64,000 nucleotides of DNA from Sparassis latifolia (GCA_018466975.1 CM031556.1:2728001-2792000), one strand, 5' to 3'. Shown: positions 33,721 through 44,225, numbered from the stretch's first letter. The notes: generated by a model from the letters alone, not told the origin. Translations and numbers: made by a program.

Positions 33721-35671
33721 GCTCCAGAGCCCTCAGCCAGATCTCCCCCAGCCCAGAGCAATTCCTCTCTCCAGGTTCTAACTACGGCCAAATGGCTATC
33801 TCCACAACTGAAGCAGCGGAGAAGGCCGCGCTAGGCGCACAGTCAGGTCTTATATACCACCACCAGGTCGGTGGCCCGGAACACCTGAACTACGCATCGT
33901 TCAACGGACAGAGATTTCCGTCCGACTTCCAACCAGAATCTACATCACACTTCTGGCCGAAAGATGCCTTTCCCCTAGCCCGCAGTCCCCATCTGCTGCC
34001 CACTTCCTTCCACCAGCAAAGGCACCCCAATCCATTTGCTCCCACGCCCTCATCGATAAGGTCTGAACCCACCAACCGGCCCACAGTCACAAGGTCTCGA
34101 ACACAGCCAATGCCCATCGCAGAACCACGTGTTGTCCCGATGGACGAGGACCAGCCTGCGGCTGCTGAACAACCACGTGCCGCCGACCAGCCGATTACCA
34201 TCGCGATGACAGCACTCAGCGCCTCCAGCAACCGTCAGAAAATCCTCGCGCAACTGGATGACGTCGACGCTGCTGCCCCCTTTAGGAATTCCCCCTCTTC
34301 GCAGACGCCAGCGGCCCACGTCACCTTCACGCCCAAACCGTCATCCGGATTCCCCAAGGTCCACGGGGAGAAACCGGTAGACATCCTCGACGGCCAGGAA
34401 TCCTCACAAAGGAAGCTATGGGTCAGAGAGGGTGCCACTGACCCGCGCGTCGCTATCCGCGTCTATGGATGCTGCGCCTCCGACATGAAGGTTAATGCCT
34501 TGAGACAAGAGATACTCCGGGACACCCTGCGCATGCTCTTCCATCGCACAGGGATAGAGATAGAGATTCCAGCCCCCGAATCCACTGAAAAACAGAAGGG
34601 ACCAAATCAGCCACCCCGCTCCTTCTTGGCGCGCGGACTGACGCACGCGGAAGTCGCGCTCCTCCTGGACCAACAATGCTGGTCCTCGCATACCATAACT
34701 TTCTTCTGCTACGCCCTGGCCTGGGAGGTCCCCCGTTTTGTCTGTACACTCAAGCACATCGCTGACCCGAACCCGATAACAATCCGAAAAGGCATCCTCT
34801 TGGTCCTCTCCAGCCTATCCACCCGAGAAACGATCCTCCGCCTTGCAGTGAACAACGAACGCTTTGCGAACATCGATGCATCCACAATCATCACGACCAT
34901 TCTCGACTCCCTCTCGATCGGCGTCGTTGACATGCACGACGAAGGTGCGGTCCCAGCTCCTAAAGCCAACCTCTTTATCGACTGCCCGGCAGACACCTTC
35001 TACGAATGGAACCTCTGGTGCACCCACATCCGAGGACTATCCTTCACCAACCCTCACACAGGTCGCAGCGAACTCTGCACCATCTCACGATGCTCCGGAT
35101 GCCACTCGGTTGACCACCCGCGCGGTCTCTGCCCATACCCCAAGATCCCCGGCTGGAACGGACCTCCCCAACTGAGCAGATTCCCTCCCCAGAACACTCA
35201 TCGTGAGAACCGCCAGCCAACATCGCTCCCCGCCCAAGACCGCCAGGACCGTAATGCTCCCCGTGAATGGCACCCAGACTTCGAGGAAGATAACGGCCGC
35301 CGCTCCTCTCCCTGGTCCGACCACTTCCCTGCACCTCGCCTCTCGACACACATCCCTCGAACACAGCTCCTCGCTCATCGGCATCCCGCTTCTCTGACTA
35401 TCGTGACCGCGGACGTAGCTTCACGGGCTACCAAGACCACAGACGTGGCCCGACAGAATACAGGGAAAATGGACACACCTCCAATCGTGACCGGGACTAT
35501 GAGCACGAACGCCCGCGTGAACAGGAGGGCCTGCGCGAACGAGACTTCCCATACGACAGAGATAGTGGCGCATTCTGGAACTACGACCGCGGACGTATGT
35601 ATGGCAGACAGCGGAGCGCAATGAAGGATAGAGACTACGAGGGCGCCGGGGACCGCATATACAGGGACTAG
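33717..35671 (+). CDS. LINE ORF1 (gag-like) with CCHC zinc knuckle, frameshifted near the 3' end
   Basis: Nucleic-acid-binding gag-like protein of the element. The open frame from 33717 runs 635 codons to 35624. A central conserved-looking block (residues ~230-450) includes RVYGCCASDMKVNALRQEIL and FFCYALAWEVPRFVCTLKHIADP. Then comes FYEWNLWCTHIRGLSF and a perfect CX2CX4HX4C knuckle (CSGCHSVDHPRGLC) followed by PGWNGPP, a pattern familiar from agaricomycete retroelement gags. After about 35294 the reading frame loses sense. The -1 frame instead gives an Arg/Asp-rich tail (DYRDRGRSFTGYQDH, RGRMYGRQRSAMKDRDY) ending at TAG 35669-35671. The -1 frame has a stop at 35291, so the shift lies between 35294 and about 35400. 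This is a 1-nt deletion or, less likely, programmed -1 frameshifting. Confidence 0.8.
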
Positions 35672-36327
35672 CCCACCTCGGAACACCACCCAGACCATAG
35701 CTCATGACGCTGTCACCTCCCTCCCCCCTTTTTTTTTTTTTTTTTCTCTGATTGTCTACACTGGCCCCCGTTTAATCGTACACTCGACATACATACTGAA
35801 GATATGCCTGTCTCTACACAACCTTTGACTGCTGTCCTGTCATTACCACATACTACACTCGCTAGCTAATATGACTGTCCTTTCCCCCTGTGCGGACAGG
35901 CTATAGTGGAATGCTCCTGCACTCCCTCGGGAAGAAAATGGTGCTGGCCGGATGAGAGAATATTGTCCGACCAGCAAAATGTGCCTGCCCACATATACTG
36001 ACCGCTGCGGGACAGGAAAGCAGGCGCTCCCCCCTCCCCCCTATACCAGTTGTATTCTCTCTACAACTGCAATAACGGCGACCTATTTAGGTCTTGACGT
36101 GCCGGGCCGAGAGGCTGAAGTCCTGTTGAACGTCCGCATCGGTCCCGCAACCCTCGCGGACCAGTAAACCTGACATTGTCACCTGTGGCAGCTCGGGCAG
36201 AGCTCCCCTACCCTGCATATCGTTGTAAGCTGGCGTAGATTACTCAACGGCGACAAATACACATACAAACCATACCCCAGCCCGGTCACACACTGGCACG
36301 GTAGAGAGCCTCTCCGAAACCCGAGGG
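35672..36327 (+). other. LINE inter-ORF region with polypyrimidine tract
   Basis: 656 bp separate ORF1 and ORF2. A C/T run with about 17 consecutive T lies near 35728-35746, followed by AT-rich sequence. A 71-codon frame (35952-36167) shows no family likeness. How ORF2 is translated from this distance is unclear; reinitiation or a second transcript are options. Confidence 0.5.
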
Positions 36328-39300
36328 ATGGCTCCCCCGTCTGCCGGGGACCACCCCAAGGAAGGTTCCGAAGAGTATGATGGCAGCCCACAACACCTCG
36401 AACTCGACGACCTCCCACCAACACCGAACCCCCCCAGATCCCGAAACAAGTCCAAGCACAAACGCCGCAAATCCAAGATCAACAAGAAGACAAAGGCATC
36501 TATCAAAATCGCCTCCCTCAACATAAACGGCAGAGGTGCCGCCGACCCAACAAATGCCAGCAGCAAATGGGGCGACATACATCAGCTAATCAAAGACAAA
36601 AGAATCGGAGCTCTAGCCCTGCAGGAGACGCACCTTGCGCCCGAAGACACCGACCACCTCCACCAGATCTTTGGCAAACGCCTCCACATTATCTCCTCCC
36701 CAGATCCTCTGAGCACCAGCGCTCGAGGAGTAGCTCTCGTCCTCAACAAAGACATCACCAACATTTCAGATGTCAAATCCACTGAAATAATCCCCGGCCG
36801 AGCTCTCCTAGTCACTCTCCCATGGCACGGCACGCTCACCCTCCACATCCTAGTGGTTTACGCACCAAACTCATCCACGTCCAACTGCAAATTCTGGCAA
36901 AGCCTCCAGGCAAAATGGACAGAAATGAACCTCCCAGCCCCAGACCTTTTCCTTGGTGATTTCAACATCGTAGAAGACCAACTTGACCGCTCACCTTGCC
37001 ACGGCGATGCATCAACTGCAACAAATGCTCTCCAAAGCCTCCGAACTTTCTTTGGGACGCAAGACGGATGGCGGCTTACAAACCCGGACGACCGTAACTT
37101 CACATACCCGGTCTCAGGCACGGGCAGCAAGTCCCGCATAGACCGCATCTACATCTCTGAAGAGCTCTTCCCTGCATCCCAAGACTGGTCAATCGAAGAC
37201 ACAGCCGTGCACACAGACCACAAACTGACCTCCGTCCGAATTTCCGACCTTAAAGCTCCCTTCATCGGGAAAGGCCGCTGGTCCATCCCCACAATGCTCC
37301 TGCAAAATCACGAATTCATGAACTCAGTCGATCTAGAAGGTAGACTCCTCTCACAAAAAATCCAAGACCTGGCCGACTCTCGCACCCCAGAAAAAAACCC
37401 CCAGACTCTCTTCAAGACCTTCAAAGACACTGTCATCTCCCTCGCCAGAAACACCGCTCGGAAGACACAACCGAAAATGCGACACACCTCGGAGACCCTA
37501 CAACAACAACTACGCCAGGTTCACAACCTACCGGACTATGAGAAATCCGCAGACCTACACCTAGAAGCACACCTGATCCAAAAACGCATATTAGAACTTG
37601 AATTCCTCCGAAATAAACAAACCCGACTCACCACCAAAGCAAAATTTCATGCCCAAGCCGAAGAGATCGGCTCATACTGGTCATCACTGTGCAACCCCCG
37701 TAAGCCCAGAGACACTATCTATGCCCTAAGACACCCAGAATCGGACCCGCCCACCTACGAAACCCGCTCGGACAAGATGGCAAAGCTAGCAAGAGACTAC
37801 CACGAGTCTATCCAACACGACGTTCCCGCATGCTCTCCTGAGGAACGCGAACGCGCCACCACCGAAGCCCTAAATAACATCCACTCACCGCTCCCAGAAC
37901 GTCTGCGCACAAACCTTTCCCTACAAATCACCAAAACCAACATAATTGAAGCACTCACGCTCTGCCAGAATGGACGCGCCGCCGGTATAAACGGCCTAAT
38001 ATATGAGTTTTGGAAATCGCTCCAATCTAGATACCAACACTCCATCACACATCATAAACCAACCTTTAATGTAATCGAAACACTCACATGGATTTACAAT
38101 GACATTGAGCGAAACGGAGTCTCACCATCCTCGGATTTTGCCACCGGATGGCTCTGCCCCCTCTACAAGAAAAAAGACAAAAGAGATATCTCCAACTACC
38201 GACCAATCACTCTCCTCAACTCTGACTACAAAATCTTCACAAAAGCCCTCTCCCTCAAGTTAGCAAAGTCCGCACCGTCAGTTATCCACCCAAACCAGGC
38301 AGGTTTCATCCCCGGGCGAAACATTTTCGACCAGGTACGCCTATCCCAAATGATGATACACTACGCCGAAGCAACCGAAGAGAATGGCGTTATCATTGCG
38401 CTCGACCAAGAGAAAGCCTACGACAGAGTAGCGCATGACTATCTATGGAAAACACTAGATGCGTACCATTTCCCTCCCTCCTTCACGGCGACCATCCGAT
38501 CCCTCTACGAACACGCCACCACCGTCGTCATCATCAACGGTGAGACAAGCTCCCCCTTCCGCGTTACAAGAGGTGTACGTCAAGGCGACCCAATGTCATG
38601 CCTTCTATTTAACCTGGCTATTGAACCTCTCGCATGCATGCTCAGAAACTCCCAACTCGAAGGCTTCTACGTCCCTGGAGTCCCTGAAAGGATCATCACC
38701 ACCCTATTTGCTGATGACACAATGACCTACCTGTCCGAACGGGATGACTTCGCTGCCCTCACGGATATCCTGAACACCTGGTGCCTAGCCTCCACTGCCC
38801 GCTTTAACGTTGACAAGACCGAAATTATCCCAATCGGTTCCCCGGCATACCGAGAACAAGTCATTGCAAAACACTGTCTCGGACCCCAAAGTCAAGCCTT
38901 CCCCGACCAGATTAATATAACTCACGACGGCGACTCTGTTCGTTCTCTAGGAGCCTGGATCGGTAATGGCATTGACAATGCATCCCCATGGTCAACCGTA
39001 GTGGACAAAATAACGTCAGCTCTCAAACGCTGGTCTCAAGGCCACCCGACCCTAAAAGGACGACGCCTCATTGTCCAGATGGTGGTTGGAGGTATGACGC
39101 AGTACCTAACCCGTGTCCAAGGCATGCCCAAGCACATCGAGCAAAACCTCACCAAAACCATCCGAAACTTCATGTGGGCCGACCGCCGGGGCCCGAGGAT
39201 CAGCCTGGACATGCTCTGCCAGCCCTTGTCTAACGGCGGTCTCGACGTCCTCAACCTCCCAGCCAGAAACGAAGCCATCATGATCAAAGACCTACAATCG

Positions 39301-41328
39301 TTCCTCAACATCGGCCCAGACAGGCCCCCCTGGGCTCTCATAGCCGATTTCCTCATCCATGAAAACATCACCCGAGCCTCCGGAAACGTCCCCACAACAG
39401 CACGCACCAACAGTTTCCTCCAAACCTGGAAGGTCAACACCCAACCATCGTCCCGCCTTCCCGTATCCCTCAGAAAGCTCCTCAAAACTGGCGCAAAATT
39501 CAACGTAACTTTCGGGGCCATAAAACCATCAAAAAACCTACAATCAAAATTACCCATCTGGTATCACTTTGGGGCTGGCGAACGCTTTCGCTCACTGAAC
39601 AACTCACCCTCCGGAAAATGCCTCAGAGATAACCATGATGTCGTCACTGTCGGCGACCTCCTCAAAGTCACCAAACGTGACCGCGCACCGAACCTGGTCC
39701 CTCCACACATTAACGACCAAAGGTGTACCTGTAAGTTCTGCTCAAAAGACCGCCACACAAACGGCTGCACAAATCCCTTCCGGTGCCACATCGCCGCCAT
39801 CCGACTCCTCATCCTCGTCGGAAAACGTTGGGACCCTACAACACGACCTCAAGACGACTCCCTCACCCTCACCAAACACAGACGCAAAGCCAACCGCTCC
39901 GCCATCGCATCCGACCAACAAATAATATTCAACCCATCCATCACGACCACAGGCCACATAAATCAAGGTTTCCGCATCTTCTCAGACCTTCAGGCCTCCT
40001 CCCTTACAGTCTCCCACCGTTCCGGCAGACCCATCCCCGAAGAAAGTACGAACGTGTACACCGACGGCTCATGCGTCCACAATGGAGACCAAAACGCCCA
40101 AGCCGGCGCTGGAGTCTGGTTCGCACACGACGACCCCCGAAATGTGAGCCTCCGCCTCCCTCCACGTCATAACTCCAACCAGGCCGGCGAGATCGCCGCA
40201 GTCCTGCAGGCATCACAGATCGTTCCTCCCTTCGCCCCCCTGCACATCCTCAGTGATTCCAAATACACGATCAACGGCCTAACCATCCACCTCCCCCGCT
40301 GGGAAGACCGCGGCTGGATAGATGTGGCCAACGCAGACCTCTTCCGTGCCGCAGCGGCAAACCTACGCCGCCGGGTCGCCATCACCACCTTCCAATGGGT
40401 TAAAGGACATGCCCATATCGAGGGAAATGAAGAAGCTGACCGACTGGCCGGAGACGGCGCACACCGCCTCATCCCGGACCCGCTCGATACATCCAACACA
40501 CACACTTTCTGCCCCTCCGGAGCGAAACTCGCAACCATCTCACAAAAAACCGCCTACCGCGGCATCCTCCACCGCTCACCTAACCCATCCCGGAAATCCA
40601 CCCGCAACACAATCGCTAATGTCCGACAGGCTATACAAACACTCACGACACGCGTCCCAACGGACTCTGCCATATGGAGATCTATTCGCTCCAAAGATAT
40701 ATCCCGCCCAATCTCAGATTTTATGTGGAAGGCTATCCACGACGCGCACAAGTGCGGAAGCTACTGGAAACACATCCCCACACTCGAAACACGCGCTACC
40801 TGCCCCTCCTGCGGCACCGAAGAGTCACTCGACCATATACTCACGAAATGCAAAGCCCCGGGTCAGCGTCTCGTATGGTCACTTGCAAAACGACTATGGA
40901 CACGCAAACACCACGTCTGGCCTCTTCCGTCCACCGGCCTCATTCTGGGATGCGGCCTCGCATCCTTCACATCCCGGTCAGGTAATCGAAGACATGGCGC
41001 AGCCCGACTTTTCCGCATCCTCATTTCTGAATCCGCCTTCATGATCTGGAAATTCCGCTGCGAGCGCCGCATCAGCCGCGGAGACGACAATGACGCCGAG
41101 CATTCACCGGCGGAAATAGAAGCACGTTGGTGGAGCACAATAAATGCTCGACTCCACCTCGACAAAGCCTCCACTAGCAAAAGCCTAGGCCGCCACGCCC
41201 TCGACCGGAAACTCGTCCTCGCCACCTGGGGCAACACTCTCCTACACGAGAAAGATTTACCCAGTGACTGGGTAGATCACCCTGAGGTTTTAGTGGGTAG
41301 GAAGCCACTGGAGCGCGCGCAGCCTTAG
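36328..41328 (+). CDS. LINE ORF2: APE endonuclease, reverse transcriptase, RNase H, zinc finger
   Basis: Intact 1666-residue polyprotein for target-primed reverse transcription. After a basic lead (RSRNKSKHKRRKSKINKK) the APE-type endonuclease starts near residue 60 (IASLNINGRG) with ALQETHLAPED, LFLGDFNIVEDQLDR (~207) and a terminal HTDHKLT. Reverse transcriptase covers about 590-860: YRPITLLNSDYKI, QAGFIPGRNI, IIALDQEKAYDRV, VRQGDPMSCLLFNLAIEPL and the catalytic LFADDTM (~793). RNase H follows at about 1240-1375 (VYTDGSCV, QAGEIAAVLQA, ILSDSKY, VKGHAHIEGNEEADRLAGDGA) with all four acidic positions present. A CPSCGTEESLDHILTKC zinc motif (~1491) is typical of the RT-associated finger. No stop or frameshift was found, so enzymatic activity is plausible. 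Confidence 0.95.
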   Translation: MAPPSAGDHPKEGSEEYDGSPQHLELDDLPPTPNPPRSRNKSKHKRRKSKINKKTKASIKIASLNINGRGAADPTNASSKWGDIHQLIKDKRIGALALQETHLAPEDTDHLHQIFGKRLHIISSPDPLSTSARGVALVLNKDITNISDVKSTEIIPGRALLVTLPWHGTLTLHILVVYAPNSSTSNCKFWQSLQAKWTEMNLPAPDLFLGDFNIVEDQLDRSPCHGDASTATNALQSLRTFFGTQDGWRLTNPDDRNFTYPVSGTGSKSRIDRIYISEELFPASQDWSIEDTAVHTDHKLTSVRISDLKAPFIGKGRWSIPTMLLQNHEFMNSVDLEGRLLSQKIQDLADSRTPEKNPQTLFKTFKDTVISLARNTARKTQPKMRHTSETLQQQLRQVHNLPDYEKSADLHLEAHLIQKRILELEFLRNKQTRLTTKAKFHAQAEEIGSYWSSLCNPRKPRDTIYALRHPESDPPTYETRSDKMAKLARDYHESIQHDVPACSPEERERATTEALNNIHSPLPERLRTNLSLQITKTNIIEALTLCQNGRAAGINGLIYEFWKSLQSRYQHSITHHKPTFNVIETLTWIYNDIERNGVSPSSDFATGWLCPLYKKKDKRDISNYRPITLLNSDYKIFTKALSLKLAKSAPSVIHPNQAGFIPGRNIFDQVRLSQMMIHYAEATEENGVIIALDQEKAYDRVAHDYLWKTLDAYHFPPSFTATIRSLYEHATTVVIINGETSSPFRVTRGVRQGDPMSCLLFNLAIEPLACMLRNSQLEGFYVPGVPERIITTLFADDTMTYLSERDDFAALTDILNTWCLASTARFNVDKTEIIPIGSPAYREQVIAKHCLGPQSQAFPDQINITHDGDSVRSLGAWIGNGIDNASPWSTVVDKITSALKRWSQGHPTLKGRRLIVQMVVGGMTQYLTRVQGMPKHIEQNLTKTIRNFMWADRRGPRISLDMLCQPLSNGGLDVLNLPARNEAIMIKDLQSFLNIGPDRPPWALIADFLIHENITRASGNVPTTARTNSFLQTWKVNTQPSSRLPVSLRKLLKTGAKFNVTFGAIKPSKNLQSKLPIWYHFGAGERFRSLNNSPSGKCLRDNHDVVTVGDLLKVTKRDRAPNLVPPHINDQRCTCKFCSKDRHTNGCTNPFRCHIAAIRLLILVGKRWDPTTRPQDDSLTLTKHRRKANRSAIASDQQIIFNPSITTTGHINQGFRIFSDLQASSLTVSHRSGRPIPEESTNVYTDGSCVHNGDQNAQAGAGVWFAHDDPRNVSLRLPPRHNSNQAGEIAAVLQASQIVPPFAPLHILSDSKYTINGLTIHLPRWEDRGWIDVANADLFRAAAANLRRRVAITTFQWVKGHAHIEGNEEADRLAGDGAHRLIPDPLDTSNTHTFCPSGAKLATISQKTAYRGILHRSPNPSRKSTRNTIANVRQAIQTLTTRVPTDSAIWRSIRSKDISRPISDFMWKAIHDAHKCGSYWKHIPTLETRATCPSCGTEESLDHILTKCKAPGQRLVWSLAKRLWTRKHHVWPLPSTGLILGCGLASFTSRSGNRRHGAARLFRILISESAFMIWKFRCERRISRGDDNDAEHSPAEIEARWWSTINARLHLDKASTSKSLGRHALDRKLVLATWGNTLLHEKDLPSDWVDHPEVLVGRKPLERAQP

Positions 41329-41362
41329 CTCGCCGCGAGGAAAGTGTCCTGAGCCCCACACT

Positions 41363-41380
41363 GCCCGCCCTACGGCGGGC
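41363..41380 (+). other. Hairpin in the LINE 3'UTR
   Basis: GCCCGCC and GGCGGGC form a perfect 7-bp stem around a CTAC loop, 35 bp after the ORF2 stop. A second weaker hairpin (GCGT...ACGC) follows at once. Structured 3'UTRs can be recognised by LINE reverse transcriptases. Confidence 0.6.
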
Positions 41381-41511
41381 GTGCGTAAACGCATTTTTCC
41401 TCTTTGGAGGTTCGTCGGGTGAAAGCCCCGCCGTTAAAGCAGACCTCGGGAGGGCTGTCTGAGCTACAGTTGCTCCCCCGTGTCGTTACGCTTACTCCAA
41501 AAAAAAAATAT

Positions 41512-41754
41512 AAGTTTGGGTGTCGATCTTCAGGACTCGTATCTAATCTCGTGAATATTCCTGGTAGGCGCTCGAGGACTGATTAGCAACTCTGTATGTT
41601 GTCCGCGCATCGTGAGTCTGTGGTGTTCACCTCAAAGTTCGTCACGACATACAATAAGCTGTTCCAGGCAAGCATTCTAGCAGGTTGCATTCCTATTTTC
41701 CCCTGAACTGTCAATCGCGCAGGGTCTTTTACCTGGGCAGATTGCTCCAAACCA
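41512..41754 (+). repeat. Right copy of ~243 bp direct repeat flanking the LINE
   Basis: Pairs with 31494-31736. It supplies about 84 bp of leader before the ATG, exon 1, the GC-AG intron and the first exon 2 codons, and runs seamlessly into the rest of ARMH3. Immediately upstream is the LINE A-tract. Confidence 0.9.
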
Positions 41755-44225
41755 AGATGAAGACAGCTTCTGGTCCAACCTCTTCGAACTGGACGTAGAC
41801 CAACAGTTTCTGTCGAATGCACTATCCAGGATCAACAGGAGCGATTGCTTGGGCCGTTTGAAGGTGAGTAGGACGGTGTCGTTGCAGACCTAGCAGCTAA
41901 ATGTAACTGCCGTGATAGTAGCCGGTCCTCCATTTAATAACCACATCGTGTCTGCGAATTGCGCGGACCGCACAGCATGAGGATGCCAAGAAGGTCCACG
42001 CCTTGGAGACACTCTCGATACTCAGTCGGCATCTTCTGGGCAAAAGTCTAGCCGGATGGGAGATTATGGAGGTGTTCGCAGGTGGGGTTGGCCAGAGTGA
42101 TCAAGTCTTCAACGTGAGTGCGATGTTCAAAGGCATCTCGGACTTCGTTTACACGTTGTTGCATTTCAGGACCTCACAGCTACAATTGAAGAGATCCTCA
42201 GCGACACTGTTGCTCCAGGTACATTTAATGCTCATGAGTACTGCATATCCGCGTGACACATATTTCGTCTCAGCTAGTCTCCGTCACCAAGTGCTCCAGT
42301 TGGCTGTTATCTTCGTTTGCGGCGTGAACCAGCTGAGCGTCGGAGCCTATTTCCTGCGGCGTGATCTCTTTCCATGCATCGCTACCGTATGTCTAGTCGA
42401 ATCATGACATTCGTGTACGCACAGCTCACTCTACTCCGACTACGCATAGACTATCACTTCCCCAGAAACAGGACAGTATGGTTTCGAAGCTGTTCTGCTG
42501 CTGTCGTTGCTAGCGAACTTCCACAAATCGGACGCAGCGAAGCTCAATCCGTATCTAGCACGTATCAGAGATACGACAAACACTGAGCTCATGAAGAAGA
42601 TTTGCTGGGTCTCGAACTTCGCTGCAGATACTGTTGTGAAGTGAGGGCGCTCCGCATATTGCTTATGCAGTCGTTCATTCATTTCTCTTTGCCCAGATCG
42701 TACCAATCCATCTCGGATGATTCACCAGCAGCGTTGGGATCAACAATAGGGTCATTATTGACATCCCTGCGTCCTGACCGCGCTTTAGCTTCCACTCCGG
42801 TAGATCCTCCTCGGGAGCTATTCAAGCAGCAGTGCGTTCGCTCCCACCAATACCTGAGTACTGACACTCAATTCAACCTAGACCTATCGAAGCTTGTGTA
42901 ATTCTCTTACCCGTGTTTGAATTTCTGAGCGCCAACGAAACTTTCCGTCGCGTGCTTGTGGAAACTCCAGAGACCGATTCAGATAAAATCACCTCGAGAA
43001 TTGCACCTCTCCCATATACCCTATTGACGCTCTCCTCATACCTGTTGACCCATGCATCTTCCACTTCGTCTCCGCGTGCAACAGCATACGCCAACCTGGC
43101 GTTGAACACCCTCCTTGTCATGGCCGAGAGCAAAGAGATACTAAGCGGTTATTGCATGAACAAGGCGGACATTAGATTATGTCGCCAGGTATGTGGACAA
43201 TTTCTCGCTGTACTAGTTTACAATAATGGTATAATAGAGGCTCCCGCTTCTATCTTTGTCGCCTGCAAGGGCTCCTGTGTGTGCACTACTGGACTGTTGC
43301 GTATTATGGCTGCGTCATAACCTGCATAAGCGGCTGGAAGTGTACTCTTATATGTGCGTAAGGGAAGGGAATCGTCGTGTTTGATCTTGTCTCTAATCCG
43401 CAATTTTATGCAGTACGTGCGTCCGGGTTTGCTACCGGACTTTGTGGCTCCTGCAGAAGGAACGTGTTCACCTAGGTGAGACACCTTGCCGTGTCCGATT
43501 TTCTGTGACCCTTACCCAGCACAGACTACCTCTGGCAGGACTTCTGGAGAGCTCTCATTGGCTTGCTCGATTTCTTGGCGAACAAATTGGATAGCTTGAT
43601 TACCACGGGCGGCGTAGAGCGGCTTGTACAAGAGGTAGATGACACCACTATAGTCAGAGAGATCCATCGCTCAAACTGTTCACAGACGCTCCTTGTCCTA
43701 GACCTTGCATTGTATCATTCAGACAGTATCTTGCCAGATCCTACAGCCGTACATGAGTTGGTTGTACGTCTACGTCTGTGTGATTATTGGTCTCCGGCTG
43801 ATGCATCTCCTAGTACGAGGTAGTCCGTTCAACCGCCGTCTTCGCGAAGCAGAAGACGATGCTAGAAAAGATAGCTCTTCCTCACCCACCGACACGGAAC
43901 GGGGCAGCTGACCTAAAAGACCATGCGACTGAAGCTCTGGCGAGCATCATCACGTTGACCGACTACTACGAGGCCAAAATTCGGGATGCGGGAGCACCGT
44001 CAGCTAACCGCGCCCTGCGCATCGTGGCAAGTGAAATCGACAAAGATGGCCTTGTGTACAGCAACCACACTCATGGTGCCGAAGAGCCACCGTGAGTGCC
44101 TTCCTTTGATATTGCCACCGTACCTTGTGGCTTACCTTCTCTCAACCTGTCCCAGGAAGCAGCCTGAAGAATTCGTTGGATTCATTCGCTATGCTTATAC
44201 AGATGGCATGGCGCTGATGCCTTAA
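41596..44225 (+). CDS. ARMH3: ARMH3-like armadillo-type protein (DUF1741)
   Basis: Homologue of ARMH3 (C10orf76), a helical-repeat protein tied in animals to Golgi PI4-kinase recruitment. ATG 41596; exon 1 41596-41667 (FTSKFVTTYNKLFQ). Intron 41668-41722 starts with GC rather than GT. Exon 2 runs 41723-41863 (GLLPGQIAPNQDEDSFWSNLFELDVDQQFL). Roughly ten further exons stay in frame: PVLHLITTSCLRIARTAQHEDAKK, GWEIMEVFAGG, LQLAVIFVCGVNQLSVGAYFLRRDLF, PETGQYGFEAVLLLSLLANF, PIEACVILLPVFEFLSANETF, TCVRVCYRTLWLLQKERVHLDYLWQDFWRALIGLL, KQPEEFVGFIRYAYTDG at the end. No frameshift was found. The gene has lost its original promoter to the LINE insertion, so its expression may depend on the LINE 3' end. 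Confidence 0.88.

Larger units (their letters stand above)
31737..41511 (+). mobile_element. Near full-length non-LTR retrotransposon (LINE, Tad-like), ~9.8 kb
   Basis: Autonomous LINE with gag-like ORF1 (33717), ORF2 with endonuclease, reverse transcriptase and RNase H (36328-41328), a short structured 3'UTR, and an A-tract of 10 at 41499-41508. It has no LTRs, integrase or protease. Two small ORFs precede ORF1, making it long for a LINE. The + strand is markedly C-rich and G-poor, unlike host DNA. The APE-type endonuclease with a C-terminal RNase H suggests the Tad1/I group; clade assignment needs a tree. Insertion was in exon 2 of ARMH3, in the same orientation as the gene. ORF2 is intact, but ORF1 appears frameshifted near its end. 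Confidence 0.92.

Noticed and set aside
35726..35748. Long T-run as an RNA polymerase III terminator or a reverse poly(A)
   Set aside because: It lies inside the LINE between ORF1 and ORF2, with no upstream A/B box and no sign of a nested antisense insertion.
35952..36167. 71-codon ORF in the LINE inter-ORF region as a fifth protein
   Set aside because: Short, Pro/Cys-rich, no domain and no conserved context; not distinguishable from chance.
31494..41754. The two 243 bp direct repeats as LTRs of a retrovirus-like element
   Set aside because: They contain a host exon and intron, lack TG...CA ends, and the element has LINE-type endonuclease and reverse transcriptase with an A-tract and no protease or integrase.
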